Positions 1 to 6,277 of a stretch of DNA of 6,555 bases are shown here, piece after piece; position 1 is the first letter of the stretch, and every line of letters begins with the position of its first letter. A model generated the notes under the pieces. It worked only from the letters and a program-made list of their open reading frames with translations, did not search any database and was not told where the DNA came from. The stretch comes from Acidobacteriota bacterium. GTDB lineage: Bacteria; Acidobacteriota; Vicinamibacteria; Vicinamibacterales; CAVVIG01. Location: assembly GCA_003222555.1 (NCBI GenBank), contig QHWL01000315.1:1-6555 (forward strand). The letters are read 5' to 3'. The position numbers and the translations under genes were made by a program.

Positions 1-26
1 AAAGGCGCCGGTTTCCGCTTAGGATC

Positions 27-67
27 CCCCAACCCCTCACTCCTTGGGGCATGTGCACTTCTGCACA
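27..67. repeat. Two adjacent small inverted repeats
   Basis: CCCCAA (27-32) pairs with TTGGGG (44-49) across an 11-nt loop. Directly after it, TGTGCA (52-57) pairs with TGCACA (62-67) across a 4-nt CTTC loop. Neither is followed by a T-run, so an intrinsic terminator is not supported. They could be the 3' end structure of a gene to the left of the window or a chance pairing of GC-rich sequence. Confidence 0.3.
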
Positions 68-250
68 CATCGCGGTCGGCCACTCTGTGTAAACTGCTGA
101 GAATGTCTGGACTGCGGCGATCCACTCGGCATGCTGGCGTTCCGCGCGGCAAAGTCGACATGGGCCGGGCAGTTACCCCCCCCAGGCTTAGTGCCCGCTG
201 TGTTGCTCGAATAGAACGCTGATCGCCTCGAGCGATGCTGGACCCAGTGC

Positions 251-267
251 CACGTTTGCCAAACGTG
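251..267. promoter_or_regulatory. Palindrome CACGTTT-gcc-AAACGTG upstream of the 95-aa gene
   Basis: A perfect 7-bp inverted repeat (251-257 and 261-267) with a 3-nt centre lies about 75 bp before the start of the 344-631 gene. Its size and symmetry suit a dimeric repressor site, and its position suits control of that gene. No regulator gene is visible in the window, so the operator role is a guess. Confidence 0.25.
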
Positions 268-343
268 CCATCACGTGTGGGACGTCGACATGATGCCGCC
301 GCGTACGACAGTGAACTGACGCGAACAATTGGTGGACTAGGAC

Positions 344-631
344 GTGTTGAGGCAAGACAAGTCAGCGAAGAAGATAGCCAAGGGTCGCCACTCTGGAGAT
401 CGCAACATTCTCGAGGGCGACATCGTCGTCACGGCCGTGGCTGGACACTATGCGATTGGCCGTATGACGGCGGACGGCAAAACGCAGGAGTCTCTCGGGG
501 CACAGCACAATCGCGCCGAGGCGTTGAATTGGGCCTGTGCACTCGCTGGCAGGAAGCATCGTGTATTCCTTTACCCGAGCGCGGGCACGCCAGGCTATCT
601 CCCATTCGACTGCGCTGAGATTTCAGAATAG
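344..631 (+). CDS. Hypothetical 95-aa protein
   Basis: I do not recognise the family. The protein begins with a basic segment (DKSAKKIAKGR), followed by a hydrophobic, beta-strand-like stretch (NILEGDIVVTAVAGHYAIGR, about residues 21-40). A helix rich in Ala follows (RAEALNWACALAG) and then a strand-like segment (HRVFLYPSAG). This alternation, with clean hydrophobic periodicity, looks like a real small alpha/beta domain. The GTG start is chosen because an in-frame TAG lies at 338-340 and GGTGG (331-335) sits 8 nt upstream as a plausible ribosome site; a TTG at 347 is the alternative. There is no signal peptide or membrane segment, so it is probably cytoplasmic. It is the first of several small + strand genes leading to 1793. 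Confidence 0.6.
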   Translation: MLRQDKSAKKIAKGRHSGDRNILEGDIVVTAVAGHYAIGRMTADGKTQESLGAQHNRAEALNWACALAGRKHRVFLYPSAGTPGYLPFDCAEISE

Positions 632-693
632 CCCACGACCAATACGAGCGGGATGTTGCCCTGATGCAATCGCCCGCGAACGGCAGTCATTGA

Positions 694-879
694 ATAGCAG
701 ACCATATAACCACTCCGAGCGGCCCTCAGGTCGGCCCGCCATCTTGTCCGCGCTGCAAGAGGACCACTGCCGTGGTCGAAGTGGGTCAGTCCAGTCTGTC
801 GTCACGGTGGTTCATCTGTCACAGTTGCTCGAAGATCTGGTCATCGCCTCCTCGTCGACCTCGCGCGAAGAAAAGTTAG
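694..879 (+). CDS. Small zinc-ribbon protein (61 aa), start codon unclear
   Basis: This reading frame encodes a compact zinc-ribbon: CPRC at about residues 18-21, then a hydrophobic strand (TAVVEVG), then RWFICHSCSKIWS with the second Cys pair at about residues 42-45. A basic tail (PPRRPRAKKS) ends at a TAG. Two C-x2-C knuckles about 20 residues apart, each in a strand-turn context, are typical of rubredoxin-like or zinc-ribbon folds that bind one Zn(II). Such small proteins often bind nucleic acid or partner proteins, but no specific role can be read here. The frame opens after a TGA at 691-693. There is no ATG, GTG or TTG before the first Cys pair; the first codon after the stop is ATA, followed by GCA GAC, as if an ATG start had changed by one base. 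It is either initiated at a rare codon or its start has decayed. Confidence 0.55.
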   Translation: MADHITTPSGPQVGPPSCPRCKRTTAVVEVGQSSLSSRWFICHSCSKIWSSPPRRPRAKKS

Positions 880-910
880 CGCCGCTTCTGCCTCGTCCGA
901 GGGTTGACTC

Positions 911-1003
911 GTGACTTCCGAGAAGGGAAGTCAGAGCAGCGACAAGGCCGCCGCGGCACGGAAACCGACTCGCACATCGAGCGCGACCGAAAGGGCGACG
1001 TAA
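911..1003 (+). CDS. Possible 30-aa leader peptide before the 262-aa gene
   Basis: A GTG at 911 is preceded by GAGGG (899-903) at 7-nt spacing, a good ribosome-binding site. It opens a 30-codon frame rich in Ser, Ala, Lys, Thr and Arg that ends in a TAA at 1001-1003. One base separates that stop from the ATG at 1005, an arrangement that would couple translation to the next gene. The peptide has no hydrophobic core or motif, so its coding status rests only on the ribosome site and the junction. It may be chance. Confidence 0.3.
   Translation: MTSEKGSQSSDKAAAARKPTRTSSATERAT
912..933 (+). repeat. Perfect 8-bp hairpin TGACTTCC / GGAAGTCA
   Basis: TGACTTCC (912-919) and GGAAGTCA (926-933) form an uninterrupted 8-bp stem with a 6-nt loop, beginning one base inside the GTG of the putative leader peptide. 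No T-run follows, so it is not an intrinsic terminator. In mRNA it could hinder initiation at 911 or protect the message of the gene at 1005. Confidence 0.4.
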
Positions 1004-1004
1004 C

Positions 1005-1793
1005 ATGGCCGAGTACGCATTCACGTTTGGAGCGAGGTCTTGTCTGATCAAGACCTATGTGCAGGTCGAAATCGGAGGTGAGAGCGGCTACATCGCGTTC
1101 ACGTTCGCCGTAGAAAACGATGGGCTTTCGCTACGGCCCATCGGAGACCGCGACGGCCAACCCCTGACCTTTTTCGCTCAGACCGAAGAAGGTGTGCTGG
1201 CGCAAGCTTCCGAGGGTTTGGCGCATCGATTCGGGCCGCGGGCCGGTGCTCCCAACTCCCCCAAGGCAGCGTCGATTCGACATGTGCAACTTCCCGCGCT
1301 CATCGATGACCGGCGACCCGCGCTGACGGTGCTCGCGCAAGACACCATCAGAGCGGGCGACTACGTGGTCGTCAACGGTCATTACGCGACGCCGCTGACG
1401 CAGACGCCGTGGCCGGGATCGGGCGCGATCCTGGGGAGAGCCCTCGAGGGAATCGACGCTGGACACTGCGGGCGGGTCCGCGATGTTTCGTCAAAGACGA
1501 TACCCGACGTCGCGCCTCCTGGGAGAAGCGAAGAGGCTCAACGGGCTTGGGCGGCCTTGAAACGCTACGCAGGATGGTTGGGCCACGACAAGCAGTCGAA
1601 CAACATGCGCGCCGCCCTTGACGCCCTCGGTGTGGTGTTGGACCAGCGGGGTGGTCCCGAGGCCACCGCCGCAGCCATTGCGAGCGTCCGGTGGGAGCTT
1701 GGACGACTCCACGCGGTGGATTTGAAGAAGCTGTTCCGCAATGCCCTGCATGACCTCAGCGTCGATCTCGATTCAGCGGAAGGCGAACCGTAA
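1005..1793 (+). CDS. Hypothetical 262-aa protein
   Basis: I do not recognise this family. Residues 1-75 look like beta strands with an acidic, soluble character. Residues about 100-155 contain a run of short strands (ALTVLAQ, AGDYVVVNG, GAILGRALEG, GRVRDV) whose layout recalls small beta-barrel decoration-type domains; this is a loose resemblance only. From about residue 170 the protein turns helical (AQRAWAALKRYAGWLG, then ALDALGVVLDQ, AAAIASVRWELGRL and VDLKKLFRNAL). It has no signal peptide or membrane segment. The ATG is preceded by AAAGGG (990-995) at about 9 nt. Its 3' end runs 21 bp into the oppositely directed gene that ends at 1773, so the two transcripts converge. Good codon-level regularity along the full length supports coding. 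Confidence 0.65.
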   Translation: MAEYAFTFGARSCLIKTYVQVEIGGESGYIAFTFAVENDGLSLRPIGDRDGQPLTFFAQTEEGVLAQASEGLAHRFGPRAGAPNSPKAASIRHVQLPALIDDRRPALTVLAQDTIRAGDYVVVNGHYATPLTQTPWPGSGAILGRALEGIDAGHCGRVRDVSSKTIPDVAPPGRSEEAQRAWAALKRYAGWLGHDKQSNNMRAALDALGVVLDQRGGPEATAAAIASVRWELGRLHAVDLKKLFRNALHDLSVDLDSAEGEP

Positions 1794-2465
1794 CGCGAGG
1801 CTCGGCCCGTGTCGTCTCACAACACCTCTGCGTTCTTGCGGCGCGCAGAGACGTGGCCCATATGGCTGCTCCGGATCGGCGGCAGCCGCCACCTCGAGTT
1901 GAATGCTGATGTCCCCGGCAACGTCCGCCCTGCTCGAAAGAATCTCGTATCCAATCTTCCAGGCGGTCACGTCGTAGGCGCCGCCGGGCACTTCTACTTG
2001 CGCGACTCCAGCTTCGTTGGTGGTGGCCCTGAAGATTCCGAGCCGCAGCTCGACGGCATCGATGGGCGCGCCGGTCTGTCTTTCGACGACCTTCAGCGTG
2101 ACGCGATGTTCAGGCGGATTGACGGTGATGAAGCGGAATGCAGACGACCCTTGCTGGTGTAACGGTTCCGGCGCCCCCGACTGAAGCGTCCACGAGTAAG
2201 AACCCTCGGTGTCCGGCGCGGCAAAGTCGAGCTCTGTCCAGTACAGCGCGCTCGTTCCAGGCCACGGCGCCGCTCCGAGCGTTCCGCTGCCCACGGGCCT
2301 TCCCGCCTCCGTGTGGATAGCGACGGCCGTGCCCGTCAAGTCGCAGCCGCACGAACAGGCGGCACCGACTTTCAGCGTCGCTCGACGGCCGGTCACGACC
2401 GGCGACGCGAGATCCCACACGGCCAGGCTGGTTTCGTGCGACGCGACGTCCTCAGGTTTTGACAC
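1773..2465 (-). CDS. Carboxypeptidase-regulatory-like beta-sandwich protein (230 aa)
   Basis: Last gene of the four-gene operon. Residues about 15-95 look like an Ig-type strand domain: a VVTGRRATLKVG strand, a CSCGC cluster at residues 37-41, and a conserved-looking APWPGTSALYW turn at about 66-76. Residues about 120-190 match the pattern of a carboxypeptidase regulatory-like or CNA-B-type fold (VTLKVVERQTGAPIDAVELRL, TNEAGVAQVEVPGGAYDVTAWKIGYE). Such domains bind ligands or partners and are not catalytic. The GTG at 2465 is chosen because GAGG lies 6 nt upstream and because it overlaps by 14 bp the original stop (2452-2454) of the flavoprotein before it. A GTG at 2546 or an ATG at 2519 would add residues that are really out-of-frame flavoprotein sequence. 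No signal peptide is visible. The last 30 or so residues are basic and unlike the rest, so the true end may have been altered. Confidence 0.65.
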   Translation of the reverse strand: MSKPEDVASHETSLAVWDLASPVVTGRRATLKVGAACSCGCDLTGTAVAIHTEAGRPVGSGTLGAAPWPGTSALYWTELDFAAPDTEGSYSWTLQSGAPEPLHQQGSSAFRFITVNPPEHRVTLKVVERQTGAPIDAVELRLGIFRATTNEAGVAQVEVPGGAYDVTAWKIGYEILSSRADVAGDISIQLEVAAAADPEQPYGPRLCAPQERRGVVRRHGPSLALRFAFR

Positions 2466-2547
2466 CAGCAGCCTCGCGCCCCGCGATGCGGCCGAAAACG
2501 GTGACTCTGGGGAGACCATGCAGCGCGAAGCCGCCGGCAGACTCACC
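2452..2547 (-). pseudogene. Out-of-frame C-terminal remnant of the FAD oxidoreductase
   Basis: Read one base off from the main flavoprotein frame, this segment encodes GESAGGFALHGLPRV followed by TVFGRIAGREAAGVKT and a TGA at 2454-2452. That is the family's final FAD-binding block (usually ...GLYaaGEsaGG...G...vfGriAG..Aa). In intact relatives, about 20 residues including a conserved IPGLY segment join LRTN to GES; here only a handful of bases remain. The frame offset implies loss of 3n+2 bases or gain of 3n+1. The combined gene would have ended at 2452 and overlapped the next GTG start by 14 bp, a normal operon junction. This supports the view that this is ancestral coding sequence and not chance. 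Confidence 0.8.
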
Positions 2548-4039
2548 CTTCGCTGCGTCGGTTCGTCCGCAGGCCCGCCAGCGCGTCGTGAAGGATCGGC
2601 GTCGACCAGGCCGCGTAAAACGGCGGCTTCTGGATCTTGAACATCAAGCCCGGCCTGCCGAATTCCGGATCTTTTCCCGCGTCGACGGAGGCGTTGTATT
2701 TGGCGACGGTGTCCTCGAGGGCGCGCGGCGGCATCGGTTGGGACTGATACGGATTAGCAACCTTGCGAGCCAGTTCTGCAATCGTGTCTGCGCTGTAAAA
2801 CCAGCCGTTCGGATCCACGTTGGGAGGTTTGGGATCCCACTCCTCCCTCATGACGGCGTCGGCGTCGAAGATGGCCCAAATCGGACCGCCGCCATTGGTC
2901 TTCCCGTTCTTCCCGGCATTTGCGTGCCTGCTGAGACACGCGTTGAGAAAACCGTAGGTATCGTCCAGCTCGTTCCAGAACCGCAGTCCCCACTGATTGA
3001 CGCAAATCACGTCCTGAAAGCTGCGCACGGTCAGCCCGGAACCACCCGCGAGCGGGAACATCGGACTGTTCGGGTTCCACCTCAGGTTCTCGTACCCATA
3101 GCGAGCGCCGATGTGGCGCGTTTTCGTCACCGAGCGGCCACGCTCGCTCGCGACGTTCGACGTCCCCCAGAGCCCCGCGCCGATGGCCATCGCGAGCAGC
3201 TCTCCATCAGCGGGTTGCTTGCTCCACGGTTCACCGGCGACCTGGTACTCCTCTGTCAGTCGCGGGTCGAAGGTCCTGCGAAACTCCACGTTGCTCGTAA
3301 ATCCACCGGTGGCGATAATCACGCCCTTCCTCGCCTGGATGTTCACCGGTTTGTCGTCGACGGTGGCCGTGATGCCCTGGACTCGTCCCGATGAAGGATT
3401 CTCTCGAACGATGCGCGTGAGGTGGTGGCGGAGCAGGATTTGGACGCCCTTCGCGCGCGCGCTCTTTTCGAGAGCTCTGACGAGGCCGGATCCTGGACTC
3501 CCGTTGATCGTTTCCTTCAGGTCGTCGGAGAAGACCTGAGTGCGAAACAGGCGCGGAACGGTCCCGCCGTTGACAAGTGTCGGCATCACCTCCTCGAACT
3601 TGACGCCGTTGTCCAACAGAAAGTCGAAGGTCGCGGCGTTCTCATCGGCCCAGACGCGAACCAGATCTCTGTCGCTGTATCTGAGCTCGAGGTTCTTCGG
3701 ATCAGTGTGGTCGAGATAGACCTGGTCCGCCGAGTCCGCGATCCCGAATTTCTTTTGCAGCCGCGTGCCGCCGCCAAGCGGAATGCGTCCGCCGCTGACC
3801 ATTGCGTGACCGCCGATGTCGTGGTTCTGCTCGACCACAAGCACCGACGCGCCGCGGTCGCGAGCCATGATCGCCGCGCACAACCCGGAACATCCCGCTC
3901 CGGCGATGACGACATCGGCAGCGCGATCCCATTTCGTCACACGCTGGGCGGCAAGGTTGGTTTCCTGAAGGGCGACACCGGCCAACGCGGTCCCGCCCAC
4001 GCCAAGCGCGCCGTCCTTGATGAACTTTCGTCTATTCAT
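2543..4039 (-). CDS. Tat-exported FAD-dependent oxidoreductase, C-terminally truncated by a frameshift
   Basis: A flavoprotein of the fumarate reductase/succinate dehydrogenase flavoprotein and 3-ketosteroid dehydrogenase superfamily, 498 residues in this frame. It opens with a twin-arginine signal (NRRKFIKDG then a GALGVGGTALAGVAL hydrophobic stretch, residues 2-23), so it is expected to fold with FAD in the cytoplasm and act in the periplasm. The dinucleotide-binding motif VVIAGAGCSGLCAA is at residues 43-55, with the acidic strand end VLVVEQ at 66-71. IIATGGF at 241-247 is the second conserved FAD-domain motif, and PPFYAAWSTPILHDALAGL at 472-490 is the conserved C-terminal substrate/FAD segment. 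The reaction is probably desaturation or reduction of a C-C bond, but the substrate is unknown. The ATG at 4039 shares an ATGA with the stop of the preceding gene, and the Tat motif begins there; the 61 codons upstream in frame are antecedent-gene sequence. The frame breaks after RTN and stops early; the missing tail lies in the adjacent frame. Confidence 0.85.
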   Translation of the reverse strand: MNRRKFIKDGALGVGGTALAGVALQETNLAAQRVTKWDRAADVVIAGAGCSGLCAAIMARDRGASVLVVEQNHDIGGHAMVSGGRIPLGGGTRLQKKFGIADSADQVYLDHTDPKNLELRYSDRDLVRVWADENAATFDFLLDNGVKFEEVMPTLVNGGTVPRLFRTQVFSDDLKETINGSPGSGLVRALEKSARAKGVQILLRHHLTRIVRENPSSGRVQGITATVDDKPVNIQARKGVIIATGGFTSNVEFRRTFDPRLTEEYQVAGEPWSKQPADGELLAMAIGAGLWGTSNVASERGRSVTKTRHIGARYGYENLRWNPNSPMFPLAGGSGLTVRSFQDVICVNQWGLRFWNELDDTYGFLNACLSRHANAGKNGKTNGGGPIWAIFDADAVMREEWDPKPPNVDPNGWFYSADTIAELARKVANPYQSQPMPPRALEDTVAKYNASVDAGKDPEFGRPGLMFKIQKPPFYAAWSTPILHDALAGLRTNRRSEG

Positions 4040-4848
4040 TTGACGGTTACATCCACGTCGAAGGTTGAAAACGCCTGGCCGTCGCTGGCAATCGCGCGCA
4101 GACGATATGCGCCCGGCGTGCTGAAGGTCACTTTGGTCTGCGACGTCGCGGGATTTGTCGCGATGGGACCATTGGTTTCCGGCTCGAAGCGAACTCTTCC
4201 GGCGCCCCGGTAGAGCATCCACCGGAACCGCACTCCTTCCTGACGGCCGCCTTTCCGCTGCTCGGCGTCGAGTTTCGGACGCCCATCGTCAGTGGCAGTC
4301 ACGCTCAACGCCGCTGTTTGCGGCAGCGTGACGACCTGCGCGGCGCTTCCGGTTATGGAAGGCGGACGGTTATCCAGATCGGCGACCGCGCCTTCTCCGC
4401 CGCCGCCGCCGAAGAGGAAGTTGTCGCGCGAGTTCCGGAACATGATGCCGACATCCACTTCCCATTCAGGCTGGAGCCATCCCTTCGCCTGATTGGTACG
4501 CCCGTAGGAGCTCAAGGTCCAGACGAGCCGTCGATCTTTGGGCCAGTCCTTCGGCACGAGGACCTTGAACACCCACCAGCGGCGTCCGGTGTAGAAATGC
4601 GTCGGCTGGCCGCGATCGCCACCCTCTTCGAACTTGTTCTCCGGTCCGATCGGGATCTCGACCTCTTCCTCGGTGTTTCTGTTGAAGTAGCCGAAATAAA
4701 AATTGTAGGTCCCGTCGGGATTGCGTTCCCAGCCGTCGAACGTGGGGCTGACGTCCTGTCCGCGCGCATACGCGACCTGGGCGGCCGCGCGCGAGGCGCC
4801 CCCGATCCAGACACCGATCACGAGAACGGCACACCCAAGGCGCTTCAT
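4036..4848 (-). CDS. Secreted protein with C-terminal Ig/PKD-like domain (270 aa)
   Basis: The first 24 residues form a Sec signal peptide: MKRLG, a hydrophobic core (CAVLVIGVWIGGA), then an ASRAAAQ cleavage region. Residues about 30-140 are an aromatic-rich beta domain (FDGWERNPDGTYNFYFGYFNRN, then WWVFKVLVPKDWP, then LVWTLSSYG). A Gly-rich linker (FGGGGGEG, 146-153) leads to an Ig/PKD-like domain (about 162-270) with PPSITG at its start and GAYRLRAIASDGQ...FDVDVTV at its end, the usual last two strands of such folds. I know no assigned enzymatic function. A role in binding or in scaffolding the periplasmic redox partners is inference. It starts 4 bp after the cytochrome gene's stop, and its TGA overlaps the flavoprotein's ATG as ATGA, so its translation is coupled on both sides. 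Confidence 0.75.
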   Translation of the reverse strand: MKRLGCAVLVIGVWIGGASRAAAQVAYARGQDVSPTFDGWERNPDGTYNFYFGYFNRNTEEEVEIPIGPENKFEEGGDRGQPTHFYTGRRWWVFKVLVPKDWPKDRRLVWTLSSYGRTNQAKGWLQPEWEVDVGIMFRNSRDNFLFGGGGGEGAVADLDNRPPSITGSAAQVVTLPQTAALSVTATDDGRPKLDAEQRKGGRQEGVRFRWMLYRGAGRVRFEPETNGPIATNPATSQTKVTFSTPGAYRLRAIASDGQAFSTFDVDVTVK

Positions 4849-4852
4849 GGCA

Positions 4853-6190
4853 TCACCGCGAGCTGATGACAGTTGGCGGCGCGCGTCGTTGCTCGACTTC
4901 TCGCTTGTACTCGTCGTCCGACATCAGGTAGTAACTGAGCCACGCGCCGGCCATTTCGTCGATCGTTCGCTGTCCGTAAGTGATCTGGGCGTCCGGATCC
5001 GGGTTGAACTTGTTGGCGGCGGTATTGTCGTACCACTGCAGCGTATGCAGAACGGTCCCTGCCGGCAGCAGCGGCGCGGCATCGTCGCGGTAGACGTAGT
5101 TGAGGTGCCAGTTGAAGAAGAACCTCGCGCAGTTCAGCATCTGCGCGTTCAACACGCCCGTTTTGGTCGGATAAATCGCCTCGATGCACGCCGACTTCCC
5201 GCGGTCGTGCATGTGGGGTTGGTAGGAGAGCAGCCGCGCCGCCTTCGGCAGAATCAGATAGCCGTCCAGCCGTACGTTCGCCGTGTTCGGCCTGATGTCA
5301 ATCTCCGGATATCTTACCTGCGCGGAAACGACGACGTGCTTGGGCACGTATCCCTTGGGATGGAACTTCAGCCCGAGGGCGACGTTGGTCGGCGTCTGGG
5401 TGCCGTTCGAGTGGACATGAAACGAGACGTTGATCTTTGTTCCGGCCTTGATCAGCCGTCCTGCATCTTCGGCGAACACATCGGCACCCTTGCCGATCGC
5501 GTACTCGTTGAGGAACACGCCCTGTTCGTCCTTGGGCGGCCCGTCGGGTCCGTCGACCTGACCGGTGTGGCGAGACTCGTCGGTGGGCGCGACGAGCGAC
5601 GTTCGAATGTGGTGGATGACCGCGAATCCTTTGGTCGGAATGATCTGGACGCCTTTGATGTAGCGATCCTCCTTCAGACCGGGATCGACGAGAAAGTCCG
5701 GCCACCTGTCCGGCCCGCTGGCGTCAACGACGAGGTCTTTCGGCAGCGAGACGACGAGACCGGGCTCACCGAACTGCCACCTGTTCAAATCGGGGAACTC
5801 CCGCGCCGGCGGCATGTCGGCAGGATTTCCCTGCGGCGCTCCGGTGTCCACCCACTTGACGATCGCGGCGATCTCGGTGTCGGTCAGCGACACGTCGTTG
5901 CTGAAGTGCTGGACGCCGACGTTCTTGTCGATGAACCACGGCGGCATCTCTCGCGCGGCGACCTTCTGCTTGATGGATCGGGCCCATGGCCGCGCATCCT
6001 CGTACGTCAGCAGCGACATCGGGGCGATGCTGCCCGGGCGATGGCACGCCTGACAATTTTTCTGGAGGATAGGCGCGACGTCTTTCGCGAAAGTGACCTG
6101 CGCCTGGCCCGTCGCCGACTGACCCGCCCTCATCGGGACGGTGGCGATCGTGAGAACGAGCGCAAGCGACACCGGAAGGATGAACCGCAT
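4853..6190 (-). CDS. Secreted cytochrome c with copper type II monooxygenase-like C-terminal domain (445 aa)
   Basis: First gene of the operon. A Sec signal peptide covers residues 1-24. A c-type cytochrome domain follows (about 30-120): the heme motif CQACH at 46-50 binds heme covalently, and the Met of AREMPPW (82) is the likely distal ligand. The rest matches the copper type II, ascorbate-dependent monooxygenase family (dopamine beta-hydroxylase and PHM type): the HH pair at 193-194, HVH at 258-260, PHMH at 325-328, and DEM at 411-413 in a DEMAGAWLSYY context, which resembles the Met ligand region DEMCNLYIMYY of PHM. WYDNTAANKFNPDPD at 386-400 is also typical. These residues could hold two copper ions, but activity is unproven. 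The ATG at 6190 is chosen because GGGAGG lies about 7 nt upstream and the signal peptide starts there; an upstream ATG at 6286 would add 32 residues without a signal. Confidence 0.85.
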   Translation of the reverse strand: MRFILPVSLALVLTIATVPMRAGQSATGQAQVTFAKDVAPILQKNCQACHRPGSIAPMSLLTYEDARPWARSIKQKVAAREMPPWFIDKNVGVQHFSNDVSLTDTEIAAIVKWVDTGAPQGNPADMPPAREFPDLNRWQFGEPGLVVSLPKDLVVDASGPDRWPDFLVDPGLKEDRYIKGVQIIPTKGFAVIHHIRTSLVAPTDESRHTGQVDGPDGPPKDEQGVFLNEYAIGKGADVFAEDAGRLIKAGTKINVSFHVHSNGTQTPTNVALGLKFHPKGYVPKHVVVSAQVRYPEIDIRPNTANVRLDGYLILPKAARLLSYQPHMHDRGKSACIEAIYPTKTGVLNAQMLNCARFFFNWHLNYVYRDDAAPLLPAGTVLHTLQWYDNTAANKFNPDPDAQITYGQRTIDEMAGAWLSYYLMSDDEYKREVEQRRAPPTVISSR

Positions 6191-6277
6191 ACGTGTGCCT
6201 CCCAAAGCAGTTGGCCCTATTCTGCCACTAATGGCGTTGTACGGGTTTCCCAAGGCTAAAGCACGCCACTGGGCGCT

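Larger units (their letters stand above)
1..343. other. Left-edge region with no supported gene
   Basis: I see no convincing gene, tRNA or mobile element here. One + strand frame is open from the left edge to a TGA at 220-222, but its translation is rich in Arg, Ser and Leu with no domain-like pattern. It could at most be the tail of something outside the window. The stretch holds a run of eight C (176-183), two small hairpins (27-49 and 52-67) and a short palindrome (251-267). The first supported gene starts at 344, so a promoter for it should lie here, but I cannot point to convincing -35 and -10 boxes. Confidence 0.5.

Noticed and set aside
188..271. 27-codon minus-strand frame (MARLANVALG...)
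   Set aside because: It has a plausible amphipathic look but no ribosome-binding site and is too short to support alone.
154..292. Direct repeat GTCGACATG at 154-162 and 284-292
   Set aside because: A 9-bp match 130 bp apart in GC-rich DNA is easily due to chance, and there is no integrase or matching boundary to make it an attachment site.
235..618. Long + strand open frame (127 codons) overlapping the 95-aa gene
   Set aside because: Its translation is dominated by Arg, Gly and Ser with no hydrophobic periodicity. It is out of frame with the better-structured 344-631 gene and is read as its shadow.
2459..3394. 311-codon + strand frame opposite the flavoprotein gene
   Set aside because: Antisense mirror of the FAD oxidoreductase; no motif and no ribosome-binding site.
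4040..4222. Upstream in-frame start at 4222 for the flavoprotein
   Set aside because: It would place 61 unrelated residues before a Tat signal and lie inside the preceding gene. The ATGA junction at 4036-4039 explains the start better.
4721..6259. 512-codon + strand frame opposite the cytochrome gene
   Set aside because: It is the antisense of a gene with heme and copper motifs. Its own translation is rich in Arg, Val and Asp repeats typical of the opposite strand of GC-rich genes, with no recognisable domain.
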